43,686 bases of DNA from Piscirickettsia litoralis (GTDB lineage Bacteria; Pseudomonadota; Gammaproteobacteria; Piscirickettsiales; Piscirickettsiaceae): NCBI RefSeq assembly GCF_001720395.1, contig NZ_MDTU01000005.1, positions 1 to 43,686 on the forward strand, written 5' to 3'. This document shows, in pieces, positions 1-8,705 of this stretch. The stretch's first letter is position 1. The number at the start of each line of letters is the position of its first letter. The notes below the pieces were generated by a model. The model was not told the DNA's origin. It saw only the letters and a program-made list of their open reading frames with translations, and did no database searches. The translations under genes were made by a program, and so were the position numbers.

Positions 1-454
1 TAAAGGTGTTGAGCTTGGCTTAGCTAGATTTCCTTTGTTCGCTCTCCCTACCGCAGGCGCAGCAATGGAGGTATCTACTGCAAGCCCAACGCCTGAAAAT
101 GTTCAACTATTTGGAGCAGGGCCACAGAGTCAAAAAATATACGATATTACAACCCCACAGCAAAGATTAAAGAAATTGCACGAGGCAGCATTAAGTCATG
201 TTGCACACCTTCAACAAAATGCTGTTTCATTAAGTACGCCTCGTTTATTACAACAAACAACATCCCACAATACACACTCAACTCAAGCCATTAGCTTAGC
301 ACCGCAAAACACGTTTAATTTTAGCTTCAATGTTGCTGCAGGAACGACACAAGAGCAATCAAGGTCAATGGCTGAAATAATAGAGGACACTGTGAATCAA
401 ATGCAGAACAAGCAACACTCACAATTATTATCACGATATACAAATAAGGAGTAA
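1..454 (+). CDS. Tail tape measure protein, C-terminal part
   Basis: This is the last ~150 codons of the tape measure protein whose start is at 42170. The open frame runs from base 2 without a start of its own until a TTG at 35, which has no ribosome binding site, so 35 is not a real start. Joined to the right end, the split codon TC|T reads Ser and the frame continues without a stop, giving a protein of about 656 residues. The tail is Gln/Ala/Ser/Thr rich with helical stretches (residues 45-70 from the TTG) and no recognised domain. The next gene, the Dit-like baseplate protein, starts 2 bases after the stop, which is the normal order after a tape measure. Confidence is high because position and frame both agree. 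Confidence 0.85.
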   Translation, partial: KGVELGLARFPLFALPTAGAAMEVSTASPTPENVQLFGAGPQSQKIYDITTPQQRLKKLHEAALSHVAHLQQNAVSLSTPRLLQQTTSHNTHSTQAISLAPQNTFNFSFNVAAGTTQEQSRSMAEIIEDTVNQMQNKQHSQLLSRYTNKE

Positions 455-456
455 CG

Positions 457-1074
457 ATGGGGGCGACATTACTTTTAGATAAGAAATCAATTTACATTGA
501 CTTTCTAGATTCCAAGCACAAAAAATATCGAAATAAGGTGACAAAGTTTCCTGTTGAGGACGGTTCGCCGATCACCGATGATATTATCAATGAAAACCCA
601 GTGATTAATATCAAAGGGATTGTATCAGCCTCTCCAATCACCTTTTTATCTAGTCTAGCCCCTTATTCAATCGACATTACCAGCAGCCTTAAGAAAGGTG
701 AAGTTGTCACACATAAATACACATCACCACAAGATGCTGAAAAAATACTCGTCGATTTTTGGGAAAGCCGAAAAACAGTCACTCTTGCAATCAATAATGA
801 GCAAAAAGTACATAATGCAGCCATTGCCGACTTAGATATTAAAAGTGACTCAGAGACAGGCGACAGCTTATTTGTTGAGTTAAAACTTGAGATCATTAAA
901 AAGGTTGTTAGTAAGACCACAACGGTTCCCGATAATATCGCCGACCAAAAGACTAAAGATGACAATTCGAAAAAAGCAGACTTAGGTCATGTAGCTGCAA
1001 AGCCTGTTGAAAAAGGAACATTTGAATATCAACTCGGTACAAAAGCAATAAGCTTTACTAAAGGTCTATTTTAA
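457..1074 (+). CDS. Dit-like baseplate protein
   Basis: 205 residues. The N-terminal ~110 residues fit the Dit-like phage tail N-terminal domain seen after the tape measure in short contractile tails: a two-stranded opening, then a conserved stretch on fixed-polarity insertion (VTKFPVEDG, ITDDIINENP, INIKGIVS, about residues 29-56) and a strand pair at SRKTVTLAIN. In that family the protein forms a ring linking the tail tube to the hub. The C-terminal ~50 residues are charged and probably flexible. A GGAG ribosome site lies 6 bases before the ATG. It is flanked by the tape measure end and the Pam3-type plug gene. The role is inferred from family and order; no catalytic residue is expected. 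Confidence 0.7.
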   Translation: MGATLLLDKKSIYIDFLDSKHKKYRNKVTKFPVEDGSPITDDIINENPVINIKGIVSASPITFLSSLAPYSIDITSSLKKGEVVTHKYTSPQDAEKILVDFWESRKTVTLAINNEQKVHNAAIADLDIKSDSETGDSLFVELKLEIIKKVVSKTTTVPDNIADQKTKDDNSKKADLGHVAAKPVEKGTFEYQLGTKAISFTKGLF

Positions 1075-1407
1075 ATGATAGAAATACCTCTAAGCAGCAA
1101 ATTACCAAACTACACACAAACAACCTCCCTTGAAGGCACCGCCTACAAGTTTGATGTCCGTTGGAACACACGGGATGAAACTTGGAGAATATCGATAGCT
1201 GACACCGACGGAAACGCCATCTTAAGCGGCCTAAAATTATTACCCTACTCGCCACTTATCCAAAGGTACAAACTCACTAATTTTATCTCTGGAGAGCTGG
1301 TCGGTATCAATACCGCAAATCAATATGAACCACCGACACGTAACAATCTCGGTACAGACTTTAAGCTTTTTTATTTAACACAAGATGAAATAAATGAAGC
1401 AGTTTAA
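1075..1407 (+). CDS. Baseplate plug protein, cyanophage Pam3 gp18-like
   Basis: 110 residues, starting directly after the TAA of the Dit-like gene. The sequence matches the small all-beta plug domain known from the cyanophage Pam3 baseplate: an opening IPLSSKLPNYTQTTSLEG, the strand pair FDVRWNTRDETWRISIAD, then DGNAILSGLKL and a C-terminal stretch ending near the shared stop/start with the hub gene. In Pam3 this protein closes the tube lumen above the spike. The next gene begins inside its last codons (14-base overlap), which suggests translational coupling and fixed stoichiometry with the hub. Identification rests on pattern and gene order. Confidence 0.7.
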   Translation: MIEIPLSSKLPNYTQTTSLEGTAYKFDVRWNTRDETWRISIADTDGNAILSGLKLLPYSPLIQRYKLTNFISGELVGINTANQYEPPTRNNLGTDFKLFYLTQDEINEAV

Positions 1408-2272
1408 TCGAAAATGGTCCTTAAAAATCGGCGAAGCTGGTAAAACGGGCATAGAAATCACCGAACTGAATATCAAGTTTGATATTACTAAAACCGATGA
1501 AAGCTCAGATCAAAACAAAGCAAATATAACCGTCTACAATCTGAACGACTCAGACATTAGCAAGCTAAAAAAAGGCTTAGCGTTGATATTGTCTGTTGCT
1601 TACGATGATCAGCCCCTTGTCACATTATTCGCTGGCCAAGTGAGCGGCTTTGATACCCACAGAGAACAAGCAAGTCGCGCAACACTCATCCAGTGTAGTG
1701 ATGGCTACATGCCCTTAAAAGAAACGTTTTCTTTTTCGACATTCCCATCGGGCACCAATGCCTTACAAGTGGCTCAAAGCTTAATTAAAGATTTAACGGC
1801 TGATGGTAGTATTTCCAAAAGCGAAATTACAGACCAAGACACGTTAACCCGTCACATTTTCTCTAACGGTTATTATGTGGCTGGCTTAACACGTGATGCG
1901 CTTCAAACGCTACTAGGCAGCTTATTTATGAAGTTCTCAATACAAGATGGCGTGATTTATATCAGCTCGGCACTGAGAACCAACACACAAAGACAGGCGC
2001 TTTTATTAACGCCAGACACGGGTTTAATTGACTCGCCACGCATCACTGCATTTAATCCGAACGGCTTAGAGCGTGAAAACATACCGAATAACGGCCTGCA
2101 AATTACAAGCTTGGTCAATCCTCGCATTGTGCCGCACTCGATTGTCAAAGTTGAAACGCAATATATCAATAGCTTTTATCGAGTCAGCAAAATCAACCAC
2201 AGAGGGGAAACCCTTGGCAAAAACTGGAAAACATTAGCAACATTAGAGGCAATCAACAATGAACACGCTTGA
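1394..2272 (+). CDS. Baseplate hub protein (Mu gp44/Pam3 hub type)
   Basis: 292 residues. It opens with a beta-rich domain (residues 1-100) of the gp44/gpD hub type: WSLKIG, then IEITELNIKFDITKTDESSDQNKANITVYNL, a pattern shared by hub proteins of contractile tails. The middle holds a helical insert (about 115-175) and the end another beta domain (VKVETQYINSFYRVSKINHRG, near 248-268) that resembles the last strand set of this family. A trimer of it would cap the tube and carry the spike. The start overlaps the plug gene and the stop overlaps the spike gene, so plug, hub and spike are translated as a coupled set. No lytic domain is visible, unlike T4 gp5. Confidence 0.75.
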   Translation: MKQFNRKWSLKIGEAGKTGIEITELNIKFDITKTDESSDQNKANITVYNLNDSDISKLKKGLALILSVAYDDQPLVTLFAGQVSGFDTHREQASRATLIQCSDGYMPLKETFSFSTFPSGTNALQVAQSLIKDLTADGSISKSEITDQDTLTRHIFSNGYYVAGLTRDALQTLLGSLFMKFSIQDGVIYISSALRTNTQRQALLLTPDTGLIDSPRITAFNPNGLERENIPNNGLQITSLVNPRIVPHSIVKVETQYINSFYRVSKINHRGETLGKNWKTLATLEAINNEHA

Positions 2273-3038
2273 ACAGGTCTTGCACGCCGCTTTAGAGTCT
2301 CGCCTTTGTGATGTGCATACCTCCATTCCTGGCCGTATTGCCTCCTATGACGCGGCAACACAAAAAGCAAACATTCAGCCAGTCATTAAGAAAAAACTCC
2401 GTGACGGGCGTTCTTTTTCGATGCCAGTAATAACCGATATTCCTGTCATGTTTCCAAGCGCAGGCGGTGGGCTTTTATCTTTCCCAGCTAAGCAAGGCGA
2501 CACCGGACTGTTATTTTTTTGCGAACGATCTATCGATCAGTGGATGACAGGTAACAATGACGAAGCGGAGCCATTAGGGAACCATAAGCACAACTATACG
2601 GATGCTGTGTTTATTCCTGGTTTATACCCATATAGCAAAACTCTTGACGCTGATCCCGTTAACACGGAACTTAAATTCTCTGGCAATCAGATTATTTTAA
2701 AACCCGATGGCAGTATCGTGATTAATGCACCTAAGCAAATCACAATCAATACAATCAACGCAAATATTAACGCAAGCCAACAACTCACGGTGACAGCACC
2801 ACTCAGCCAATTTAAAGGCAACGTAGCAATTACGGGTAATTTAACCACGCCAGCATTAACCGCAAGCGCAGGCTCGAAAGCCTCGAGCTTTTCAGGCGAT
2901 GTTCACAGCTCAGGAAATATTAACAGTGATAAAACCATCACCGGCACAACGGATGTTATTGCGGGTGGTATTAGCGGTAAATCTCATACTCACGGTGGGG
3001 TTGAGCCAGGCGGAGGGAAAACCAGCAAACCTGAATAA
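2259..3038 (+). CDS. Baseplate central spike, Gp138-type N-terminal domain
   Basis: 259 residues. Residues ~5-110 fit the phage Gp138 N-terminal (OB-fold) domain: SRLCDVHTSIPGRIASYD, KANIQPVIKKK, ITDIPVMFPSAGGGLLSFPAKQGDTGLL. A beta-helical stem follows, rich in Asn, Thr, Ile and Ser repeats (about 140-235). The end has SHTHGG (about residues 242-247), the HxH signature that in phage spike tips coordinates a metal ion at the apex, followed by a PGGG turn. This is the membrane-piercing needle. The gene overlaps the hub stop by 14 bases. Length and layout agree with Mu gp45 and Pam3-type spikes. Confidence 0.85.
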   Translation: MNTLEQVLHAALESRLCDVHTSIPGRIASYDAATQKANIQPVIKKKLRDGRSFSMPVITDIPVMFPSAGGGLLSFPAKQGDTGLLFFCERSIDQWMTGNNDEAEPLGNHKHNYTDAVFIPGLYPYSKTLDADPVNTELKFSGNQIILKPDGSIVINAPKQITINTINANINASQQLTVTAPLSQFKGNVAITGNLTTPALTASAGSKASSFSGDVHSSGNINSDKTITGTTDVIAGGISGKSHTHGGVEPGGGKTSKPE

Positions 3039-3165
3039 GTTTAATCCATACCACGAAAACAGCTTAATACCGACCACGCCAAAACAACGCCTTTTAGTCG
3101 CCCAATATATTTGCAAAAAATCACACAAACTCGGCTTACCGTGTAAGCCTAAGGCTTTACTATGA
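3001..3165 (+). CDS. Small unknown protein between spike and wedge genes
   Basis: A short open frame reaches a TGA at 3163-3165 and overlaps both the spike end and the first bases of the wedge gene. I place the start at the TTG at 3001 (54 codons); a CTG at 3031 after GGAGGG is another option, and an ATG at 2899 lies deep inside the spike gene. The part outside the spike (about 42 residues) is basic with several Cys and Lys. It fills what would otherwise be a 120-base hole in a packed operon, which supports it. I do not recognise the protein. Confidence 0.35.
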   Translation: MSQAEGKPANLNKFNPYHENSLIPTTPKQRLLVAQYICKKSHKLGLPCKPKALL

Positions 3166-3503
3166 CCGACTTTTTACTTAATGATGATCACGATATTGAT
3201 TTTAGTTCTCTGTCATTACATTTAACTGACAGCCTAGCCCAACGCCTCAGCATTAAATTAAACACATTTCAGGGCGAATGGTTTTTAGATGACACCGCAG
3301 GCATTCCCTACTTTCAAAATATCCTCGGTAATAAAGTTACCGCTGATGTTATCGATTCAATATTCAAAAAAGCCATTTTAGAAGAGAGTGAGGTGAGCAC
3401 AATTTTAGAGTTCACATCATCCATTGATAATGCAAAACGCAAGTACACCTACACCGCTCGCATTCTTGCAAGTGATAATACGGAGGTAACAGTGAGTGGC
3501 TAA
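3162..3503 (+). CDS. Baseplate wedge protein, gp25/GpW (Mu gp46) family
   Basis: 113 residues, the usual size for this family. The T4 gp25-like core is visible: LAQRLSIKLNTFQGEWFLDDTAGIPYF (about residues 23-49) followed by ILGNKV and a C-terminal strand pair. Despite the name lysozyme-like often given to gp25, this family is structural and joins wedge and sheath. It starts 4 bases before the end of the small unknown frame and overlaps the J gene by 8 bases. The order spike, gp25, J is diagnostic of contractile tails. Confidence 0.85.
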   Translation: MTDFLLNDDHDIDFSSLSLHLTDSLAQRLSIKLNTFQGEWFLDDTAGIPYFQNILGNKVTADVIDSIFKKAILEESEVSTILEFTSSIDNAKRKYTYTARILASDNTEVTVSG

Positions 3504-4953
3504 TAGCAGCTATTTAACTGACACGGGCCTGACACTGCCGACACAAGACGATCTAGTTTCTAGCATGGTAACAGACGCACAGTCCTTGTGGGGTTCAGGG
3601 GTGCAAGCTGAAACCTATACAGTGCTAGGTCAGCTTTTTAACATTGTTTCAGCACAGCTCTACCAAATCTACCAACTCGGCGCTGCAACTTACGATGCTC
3701 AAAATGCGTATACAGCCCAAGATAAAAATCTCACTGATTGCTGTGCCCGTGTCGGCATTCAACGCCTTGGAGCGAATAAGTCCAATGCAAAATGTATTCT
3801 AACCGGTAACACGGGCGTGAGCATTCCAAAAAGCTCGCAAATCGCCGTAGAAAACACAGCAAAGCTTTTTGAACTCACCAACGATCAAACGATTGGCTAT
3901 AACAATGCGACCTTTCTGCAGGTTCTCGTAGCAACGCACATCCCAGGCAATAATTACTATCTCAATATTGATCAAGTCGAATACAGCTACATCGCAAAAG
4001 AAAACGATACGGTCGATGACATTGCAGGAAAACTTGCAGCACAAATAAATACCACCTCCGATAAACTAACCGCATTATTTAAAGGCTCAGGTGTTTTTAC
4101 GGTTGAAGCCAATGGCACACTCTCGACGTTCTCAACCGAACCCAGCGCAGGACTCAGCATTGAAAAATGCAGCATCATCGCCACAGTTGAAGCATTAGAT
4201 TACGGCGTTATCAGCGCACCAGAAAACAGCCTGACTGAAATTAAAACCCCCGTGTATGGCTGGGATAGCTCCACTAACCCAAGCGCGGCTATCCTAGGTC
4301 GTGAGAAAGAATCTGACACGGAAATTCTTTTAAGGCGAAATAGCAGTTTAAAGATTTTAGGTTCGGGTTCTGTCGATGCAATATCCGCTGCCGTTCGACA
4401 ACTAGAAGGAGTCACAAACGCTTATGTGTTTCAAAACACCACAGACCAGACCGATGCAAATAATTTACCCCCTCACAGCATTAGCGCCATTGTATTAGGC
4501 GGAAATGAACAAGAAATTGCACAAACGATCTTTAACGAAAAATCGGGCGGTATTCCTACTTACGGCAGCATCGAATTGAAAGTCACCGACTCAAACGGCG
4601 ATACCCAGCTTAGCCGTTTCTCACGACCAACAGAAATACCAATCTACATTGATATTATTTTCGCTAAAGAAGATAAAGAGGCCATGCCTGCCGACATCAA
4701 CTTAGCTATTCTGAATGCAGCTCTAGCTTACGGCAATACCTTAACTGTTAATGTTGATGTTATTCCCCAGCGTTTCGTGGCAGCGATTTATAAATCAATT
4801 CCCGAAGGCATCGAATATATCGACCTCACTATGAAAACCGATATTGAGCAACCTTGGAGCAAAAAGAAAATACCGATTGACCGCGTTTCGATTGCAGTTT
4901 TTAAATCAGCCAATATCACGGTAAAAGAAGATGACGACGATCACCCAAATTGA
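3496..4953 (+). CDS. Baseplate J-like protein
   Basis: 485 residues with a GTG start preceded by a CGGAGG ribosome site at 3481-3486. The N-terminus has the J family opening TLPTQDDLVSSMVTDAQSLWG, and YDAQNAYTAQDKNLTDCCARVGIQR (about 60-90) is the typical alpha motif. The middle carries AILGREKESDTEILLRRNSSL (about residues 255-280), the most conserved block of gpJ/Mu gp47 proteins, followed by AAVRQLEGVTNAYVFQN. In the baseplate this protein forms the wedge ring holding the fibre network. It overlaps both neighbours (8 bases upstream, 23 downstream), so it is translationally coupled. Confidence 0.88.
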   Translation: MANSSYLTDTGLTLPTQDDLVSSMVTDAQSLWGSGVQAETYTVLGQLFNIVSAQLYQIYQLGAATYDAQNAYTAQDKNLTDCCARVGIQRLGANKSNAKCILTGNTGVSIPKSSQIAVENTAKLFELTNDQTIGYNNATFLQVLVATHIPGNNYYLNIDQVEYSYIAKENDTVDDIAGKLAAQINTTSDKLTALFKGSGVFTVEANGTLSTFSTEPSAGLSIEKCSIIATVEALDYGVISAPENSLTEIKTPVYGWDSSTNPSAAILGREKESDTEILLRRNSSLKILGSGSVDAISAAVRQLEGVTNAYVFQNTTDQTDANNLPPHSISAIVLGGNEQEIAQTIFNEKSGGIPTYGSIELKVTDSNGDTQLSRFSRPTEIPIYIDIIFAKEDKEAMPADINLAILNAALAYGNTLTVNVDVIPQRFVAAIYKSIPEGIEYIDLTMKTDIEQPWSKKKIPIDRVSIAVFKSANITVKEDDDDHPN

Positions 4954-5488
4954 TCACAATGCACTGGCTTTAAGCCGTACCCTCGAACAATTCAAAGGCA
5001 AAGACAACTATACAAAACTAGTCCAGGTTTTAACCAACGCATTGCAGAGTTCAGAACAAACATTTATCGACCTTCTGACCAAACGCTACATTGATAATGC
5101 AACAGGCAAGCAGCTTGACGATGTCGGCTATGATGTGGGCTGCCAACGCAACGGCTTAAAAGATGACAATTACCGCCGTGCAATTTATTTGCAGATTGCA
5201 ATTAACACAAGTCAGGGCCGCGAGCGAGATATCTCTTTCGTTGCAAAACAAATCACGGCCTCTTCTGTCATCCAATTTCGAGAAAACAACCACGGACCAG
5301 CCCAGGTGCAAGTCTTTTTCGACGGCGAAAACGCAACGCCTAGCAATATGCAACTTGTCGCGCAAGTCATCGGGGGCGGGATTCAATATTATGGGCTCAC
5401 CACTCAAGGCGGCAGCCCCTTCGGCTTCGACGATATTTCAAGCGGCTTTGATGAGGGCCGTGTTACCGCAGAATTTTTACTTAATTAA
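4931..5488 (+). CDS. DUF2612 tail protein (Mu gp48 / P2 gpI position)
   Basis: 185 residues. The pattern LVQVLTNALQSSEQTFIDLLTKRYIDNATGKQLDDVGYDVGCQRNG (about 31-76, shown in parts) is the signature of the DUF2612 phage proteins: helices that lead to a GxQLDxxGxxxGxxR core, then a strand domain ending FGFDDISSGFDEGR. It sits between the J protein and the fibre, the place of gpI/gp48, and probably links baseplate and fibre. The gene starts 23 bases before the end of the J gene. Family assignment is firm; the linking role is inferred. Confidence 0.75.
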   Translation: MTTITQIDHNALALSRTLEQFKGKDNYTKLVQVLTNALQSSEQTFIDLLTKRYIDNATGKQLDDVGYDVGCQRNGLKDDNYRRAIYLQIAINTSQGRERDISFVAKQITASSVIQFRENNHGPAQVQVFFDGENATPSNMQLVAQVIGGGIQYYGLTTQGGSPFGFDDISSGFDEGRVTAEFLLN

Positions 5489-5498
5489 TAGGAACACT

Positions 5499-7805
5499 AT
5501 GAGCTTAGAACGCCCAACCACTTACCCCGATTTTGCAATGAAAGATTGCACTGACCCGATTAGCGGCCAGCCCAACGTTGAAGAAATTCCACAAAAGCTT
5601 ATCGACTACGGCTATGCATTCAGAGATAAGCCAGAGTTTAATAAATTCAATTATATTTTTAGAAGTGTGGCACAGTGGATTCGTTACGTTGATGAAGTCA
5701 CGCAGTCGTTTGGCTATTTACCGTTTAACTTCGGCAAGGATGCAACGACAACAACAGGCCTCATTTTTGGTTATCTGCAAGGCTCAGTGACACAGAACAA
5801 TGAATCAATCACAGTGCCAGCCGGAACCGTTGCACTCACCGCGAATAAAACAAATATCGTCTATGTTGATTTAACTGATACCAAAGTCAAAGCAACAACC
5901 TCACCGCTTTCTGACGATGCAAATGATGTTGAACTCTACGACATTACTACAGACGCGACCCAAATCACTAACATCGTCGATAAGCGAACTTGGATAAACG
6001 AAACAGCCTCGCATCAAATTAATTGGGGGAACTCCTCAGTTGCGGTTAAAAGTCAAAACGGCGAGGTTGATGTTAATGTTGCTGGCTCTACGGTATTTAA
6101 AGCAACCAACTCTCAAGTTATTTCTAACAATCCGTTTAAAGTACAATCAGGTTTAGTTTTTGCTGATAACACCACACAACAAAGCGCGTCATTTCCTTTA
6201 GTTCAATACAACGGCAAACCACTTAACGCCGCAAGCTCTGATGCAAACACAATCAAAAAAACCGGTATTTACTGCGCGACGAAAACAGGTATGAAAAACG
6301 TCCCTCAATATGGTTATGGCTGGCTCACTGTTCTCGAATACACCGACAACAATAGCGTATTGCAGACATGGACCACCTACGCAGAAAGTAGCAGCACAGG
6401 GCACAGCACATGGTCGCGTCTTATTTCCAGCGATGGAACTGTTGGCGATTGGCGTAGAGTAGACTCCCCCGTTGTTGCCAAGGATTATAACAACGTGACG
6501 TGTGGCATTTTAGTCGATGATTTAGGCGATTGGAATCTAGTCAATAGTACCGGCTTTTTTGTCTGCAAAAACACCTCCATGAAAAACGGGCCAAGCTTAG
6601 GATCAACCCAAGGTCATTGGTGGACGTGTCATGTTATTAGAGTGCCTGATTCTGATGATTTAACGCAAACCATTACCAGCCTTGCTACAGATAACACCGC
6701 TCCTACTTTTGTGCGTCAATACACCACAGGGAAAGGCTGGACTTCTTGGCAGCGCATCGATTATTCAATGGTCGCGAACGATGCTCGAACAATCGAGATT
6801 GCAAATGGTGATGCAAACAGCTTTAAGGATAAAGCAGCGCATTATTCTGGCACGGGCTACGGCTGGAAAAACACACCTTCAAGCTTGGGTATTTTGTCTG
6901 TCTATCCATACAGTGACAACCCAGGGTGTTACCAGGAATTTGTTGGCTTTGAAGATGGCAGCTACTCAAGTCATAACAAATATTGCCGGATGCTATCACG
7001 CGATGGCAAAACCTGGTCAGATTGGATTTTAATCACGCCGCAACTTGTCACTAAAGAACAATACTGCAACAACATATACAACTGGAATGGCGCAACTAAA
7101 ACTCAATTCATACGCTCATACAGCGCACAAAATCAGCCAGTTGGAGGGAATGTATTCTTTACAGGTATTAACCTTTTCCTTGATGACAAACAACACAAGG
7201 TCACAGGCCAGCTTGCAATCAGAGACAACGGAGAAACCTTTACACGCGCTCAAGTTATTTCTAGCTCAGATAATCCAGCAGATAAACCCTACAAGCCGTG
7301 GATACGCAACGATAACTCACCCACAGGAATTAAAAGCGATACTTTAAACCGTACACAAAACTCAGACGGAAGCCTCAAAGTAGAAGTAGACCTTAATCAA
7401 CTTCACCCTGTCGGTGCTCTCTGGATTACCTTCAACGATAAAGCAATTCCCCCTTACCAAGGCAAAGGCATAACCTGGAAAAAAATAACCGACATAGACG
7501 CGGACCATGCAGGTCGTTTACTTGCTATCGCTGGCTCAAATAACTTTGCAGTCGGCGCAGGAGCAAAAGCAGGAACCACAGCAACAAATGATCACACGCT
7601 CACAATCGATGAAATGCCAGAACATAATCACGGCATTCCGAACGACTCAAACATCCAGCGTGGAGGTAGTGATGTTGGTGTTGTTAAGCCGACAACCGCC
7701 AATAAAAGCGATGACTACACTTTCAACACTGGTGGAGGCAAACCGCACTCTCATGGTCTCGACCCTGCGCGGTCTGGTGTAATTGTGTGGGAAAGGACAG
7801 CGTAA
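5499..7805 (+). CDS. Tail fibre with pyocin-knob repeats and collar-like tip
   Basis: 768 residues from the ATG at 5499, which has a GGAAC site 5 bases upstream; an open frame extends up to 5163 inside the previous gene but that part is not expected to be translated. Residues 1-70 form the baseplate-anchoring end. Three repeats of the pyocin-knob type follow, each ending in a Trp-rich strand (W-S-R-L near 305, GWTSWQRID near 415, KTWSDWILI near 507). The C-terminus (about 640-768) is a phage-collar/gp12-like tip: HPVGALW, DEMPEHNHG, GGGKPHSHG and final WERTA, with several His that could bind metal. It should recognise a surface sugar. No fibre chaperone gene follows; only 12 bases separate it from convergent parB. 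Confidence 0.85.
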   Translation: MSLERPTTYPDFAMKDCTDPISGQPNVEEIPQKLIDYGYAFRDKPEFNKFNYIFRSVAQWIRYVDEVTQSFGYLPFNFGKDATTTTGLIFGYLQGSVTQNNESITVPAGTVALTANKTNIVYVDLTDTKVKATTSPLSDDANDVELYDITTDATQITNIVDKRTWINETASHQINWGNSSVAVKSQNGEVDVNVAGSTVFKATNSQVISNNPFKVQSGLVFADNTTQQSASFPLVQYNGKPLNAASSDANTIKKTGIYCATKTGMKNVPQYGYGWLTVLEYTDNNSVLQTWTTYAESSSTGHSTWSRLISSDGTVGDWRRVDSPVVAKDYNNVTCGILVDDLGDWNLVNSTGFFVCKNTSMKNGPSLGSTQGHWWTCHVIRVPDSDDLTQTITSLATDNTAPTFVRQYTTGKGWTSWQRIDYSMVANDARTIEIANGDANSFKDKAAHYSGTGYGWKNTPSSLGILSVYPYSDNPGCYQEFVGFEDGSYSSHNKYCRMLSRDGKTWSDWILITPQLVTKEQYCNNIYNWNGATKTQFIRSYSAQNQPVGGNVFFTGINLFLDDKQHKVTGQLAIRDNGETFTRAQVISSSDNPADKPYKPWIRNDNSPTGIKSDTLNRTQNSDGSLKVEVDLNQLHPVGALWITFNDKAIPPYQGKGITWKKITDIDADHAGRLLAIAGSNNFAVGAGAKAGTTATNDHTLTIDEMPEHNHGIPNDSNIQRGGSDVGVVKPTTANKSDDYTFNTGGGKPHSHGLDPARSGVIVWERTA

Positions 7806-7817
7806 GTAACGCCGCCC

Positions 7818-8705
7818 CTAGGACCCATTAAGAAAACTTTTCAAGCAATCCCTCAAGCTCTTGCTGAAACGCCTTGTATTTTTTTGATTCATTTTCTTTT
7901 TAATCGTGACAGAGTAACCCGTTTCAGTGGGCTTGATGTTCCCTATTTCCTTGTCCTTAGCCTTGAAAACATAACGCTCTATTTTCTTTTTTGGTTGCCT
8001 CTCAGGAGGGTTAACCTTACGGTCTACTTTTGCAAGAAAAGCCTTCCAAGTGATAGGTGTCTCAATTTGAGACAGTAGTGGAGCAAGCGCCACAAACACA
8101 TCCTCATAGTAGCTATTTTCCTTAATTCTACTAGCTATTTCTTCAAACTGGGATGCACTCATATCTACCATAGGAAAAACCGATTCAACAGAGCTAGGTA
8201 TCTTTTCAAGCTTAAAAAGGCGATTAACATAATTTCTATCTAGATTATGCTTTTCTGCAAATGCTCGAATACTTAAGCTGCCTTTACAATCAAGATAAAA
8301 CAAAGCCTTTTCATAATCACACAAGTCTTCCCGTTTCTCATTTTCAGAAATAATTGTTGCAATTGCCTCTTCATCAGACCAGTCTACAACTCGAACCAAT
8401 AGCTTAATGTTGATACTTTTAGCCGCTCTATATCGACACTCTCCAGCTATAACCTCATACTTGCCTTCATACTCTCTAGCGACAACTGCATTAATCTGTC
8501 GTTTTTTCAAGTCCTCTGCAAGTCCTGCAATATATTCTGGACTAATATTTTTTCTATCTGTTTTTAACGGGGAAAGAAAACAATCCTCAACATCAGCCCA
8601 CAGCTCAGACTTTAAACCGTTATGACTTTCAACGAAGTCATCAATATCTTTAACTAACTTTTTTTGCTTTGGTTTTCTTCTTATTTGAATTGCTCTTGAT
8701 GCCAT
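7818..8705 (-). CDS. parB: ParB partition protein
   Basis: 295 residues. The N-terminal ParB/SopB domain has the CTP-pocket motif GECRYRAA (residues 88-95, the GERRxRA box) and SENEKREDL (120-128). A helix-turn-helix follows (SIRAFAEKHNLDRNYVNRLFKL, about 145-166, in parts) and a lysine-rich C-terminal dimer domain ends the protein. It binds the plasmid centromere and stimulates ParA. The start lies 56 bases inside the parA 3' end, an unusually long overlap. The centromere itself is not obvious; downstream there are only 12 bases before the tail fibre stop, so parS is more likely upstream of parA or elsewhere. Confidence 0.88.
   Translation of the reverse strand: MASRAIQIRRKPKQKKLVKDIDDFVESHNGLKSELWADVEDCFLSPLKTDRKNISPEYIAGLAEDLKKRQINAVVAREYEGKYEVIAGECRYRAAKSINIKLLVRVVDWSDEEAIATIISENEKREDLCDYEKALFYLDCKGSLSIRAFAEKHNLDRNYVNRLFKLEKIPSSVESVFPMVDMSASQFEEIASRIKENSYYEDVFVALAPLLSQIETPITWKAFLAKVDRKVNPPERQPKKKIERYVFKAKDKEIGNIKPTETGYSVTIKKKMNQKNTRRFSKSLRDCLKSFLNGS

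Noticed and set aside
3162-3503. gp25 lysozyme-like protein as the missing endolysin
   Set aside because: This family is structural in the baseplate wedge and shows no Glu-Asp-Thr catalytic arrangement here.
5163-5498. Long N-terminal extension of the tail fibre frame
   Set aside because: It lies wholly inside the DUF2612 gene and the typical fibre N-terminus MSLERPTTYP begins at 5499 with a ribosome site.
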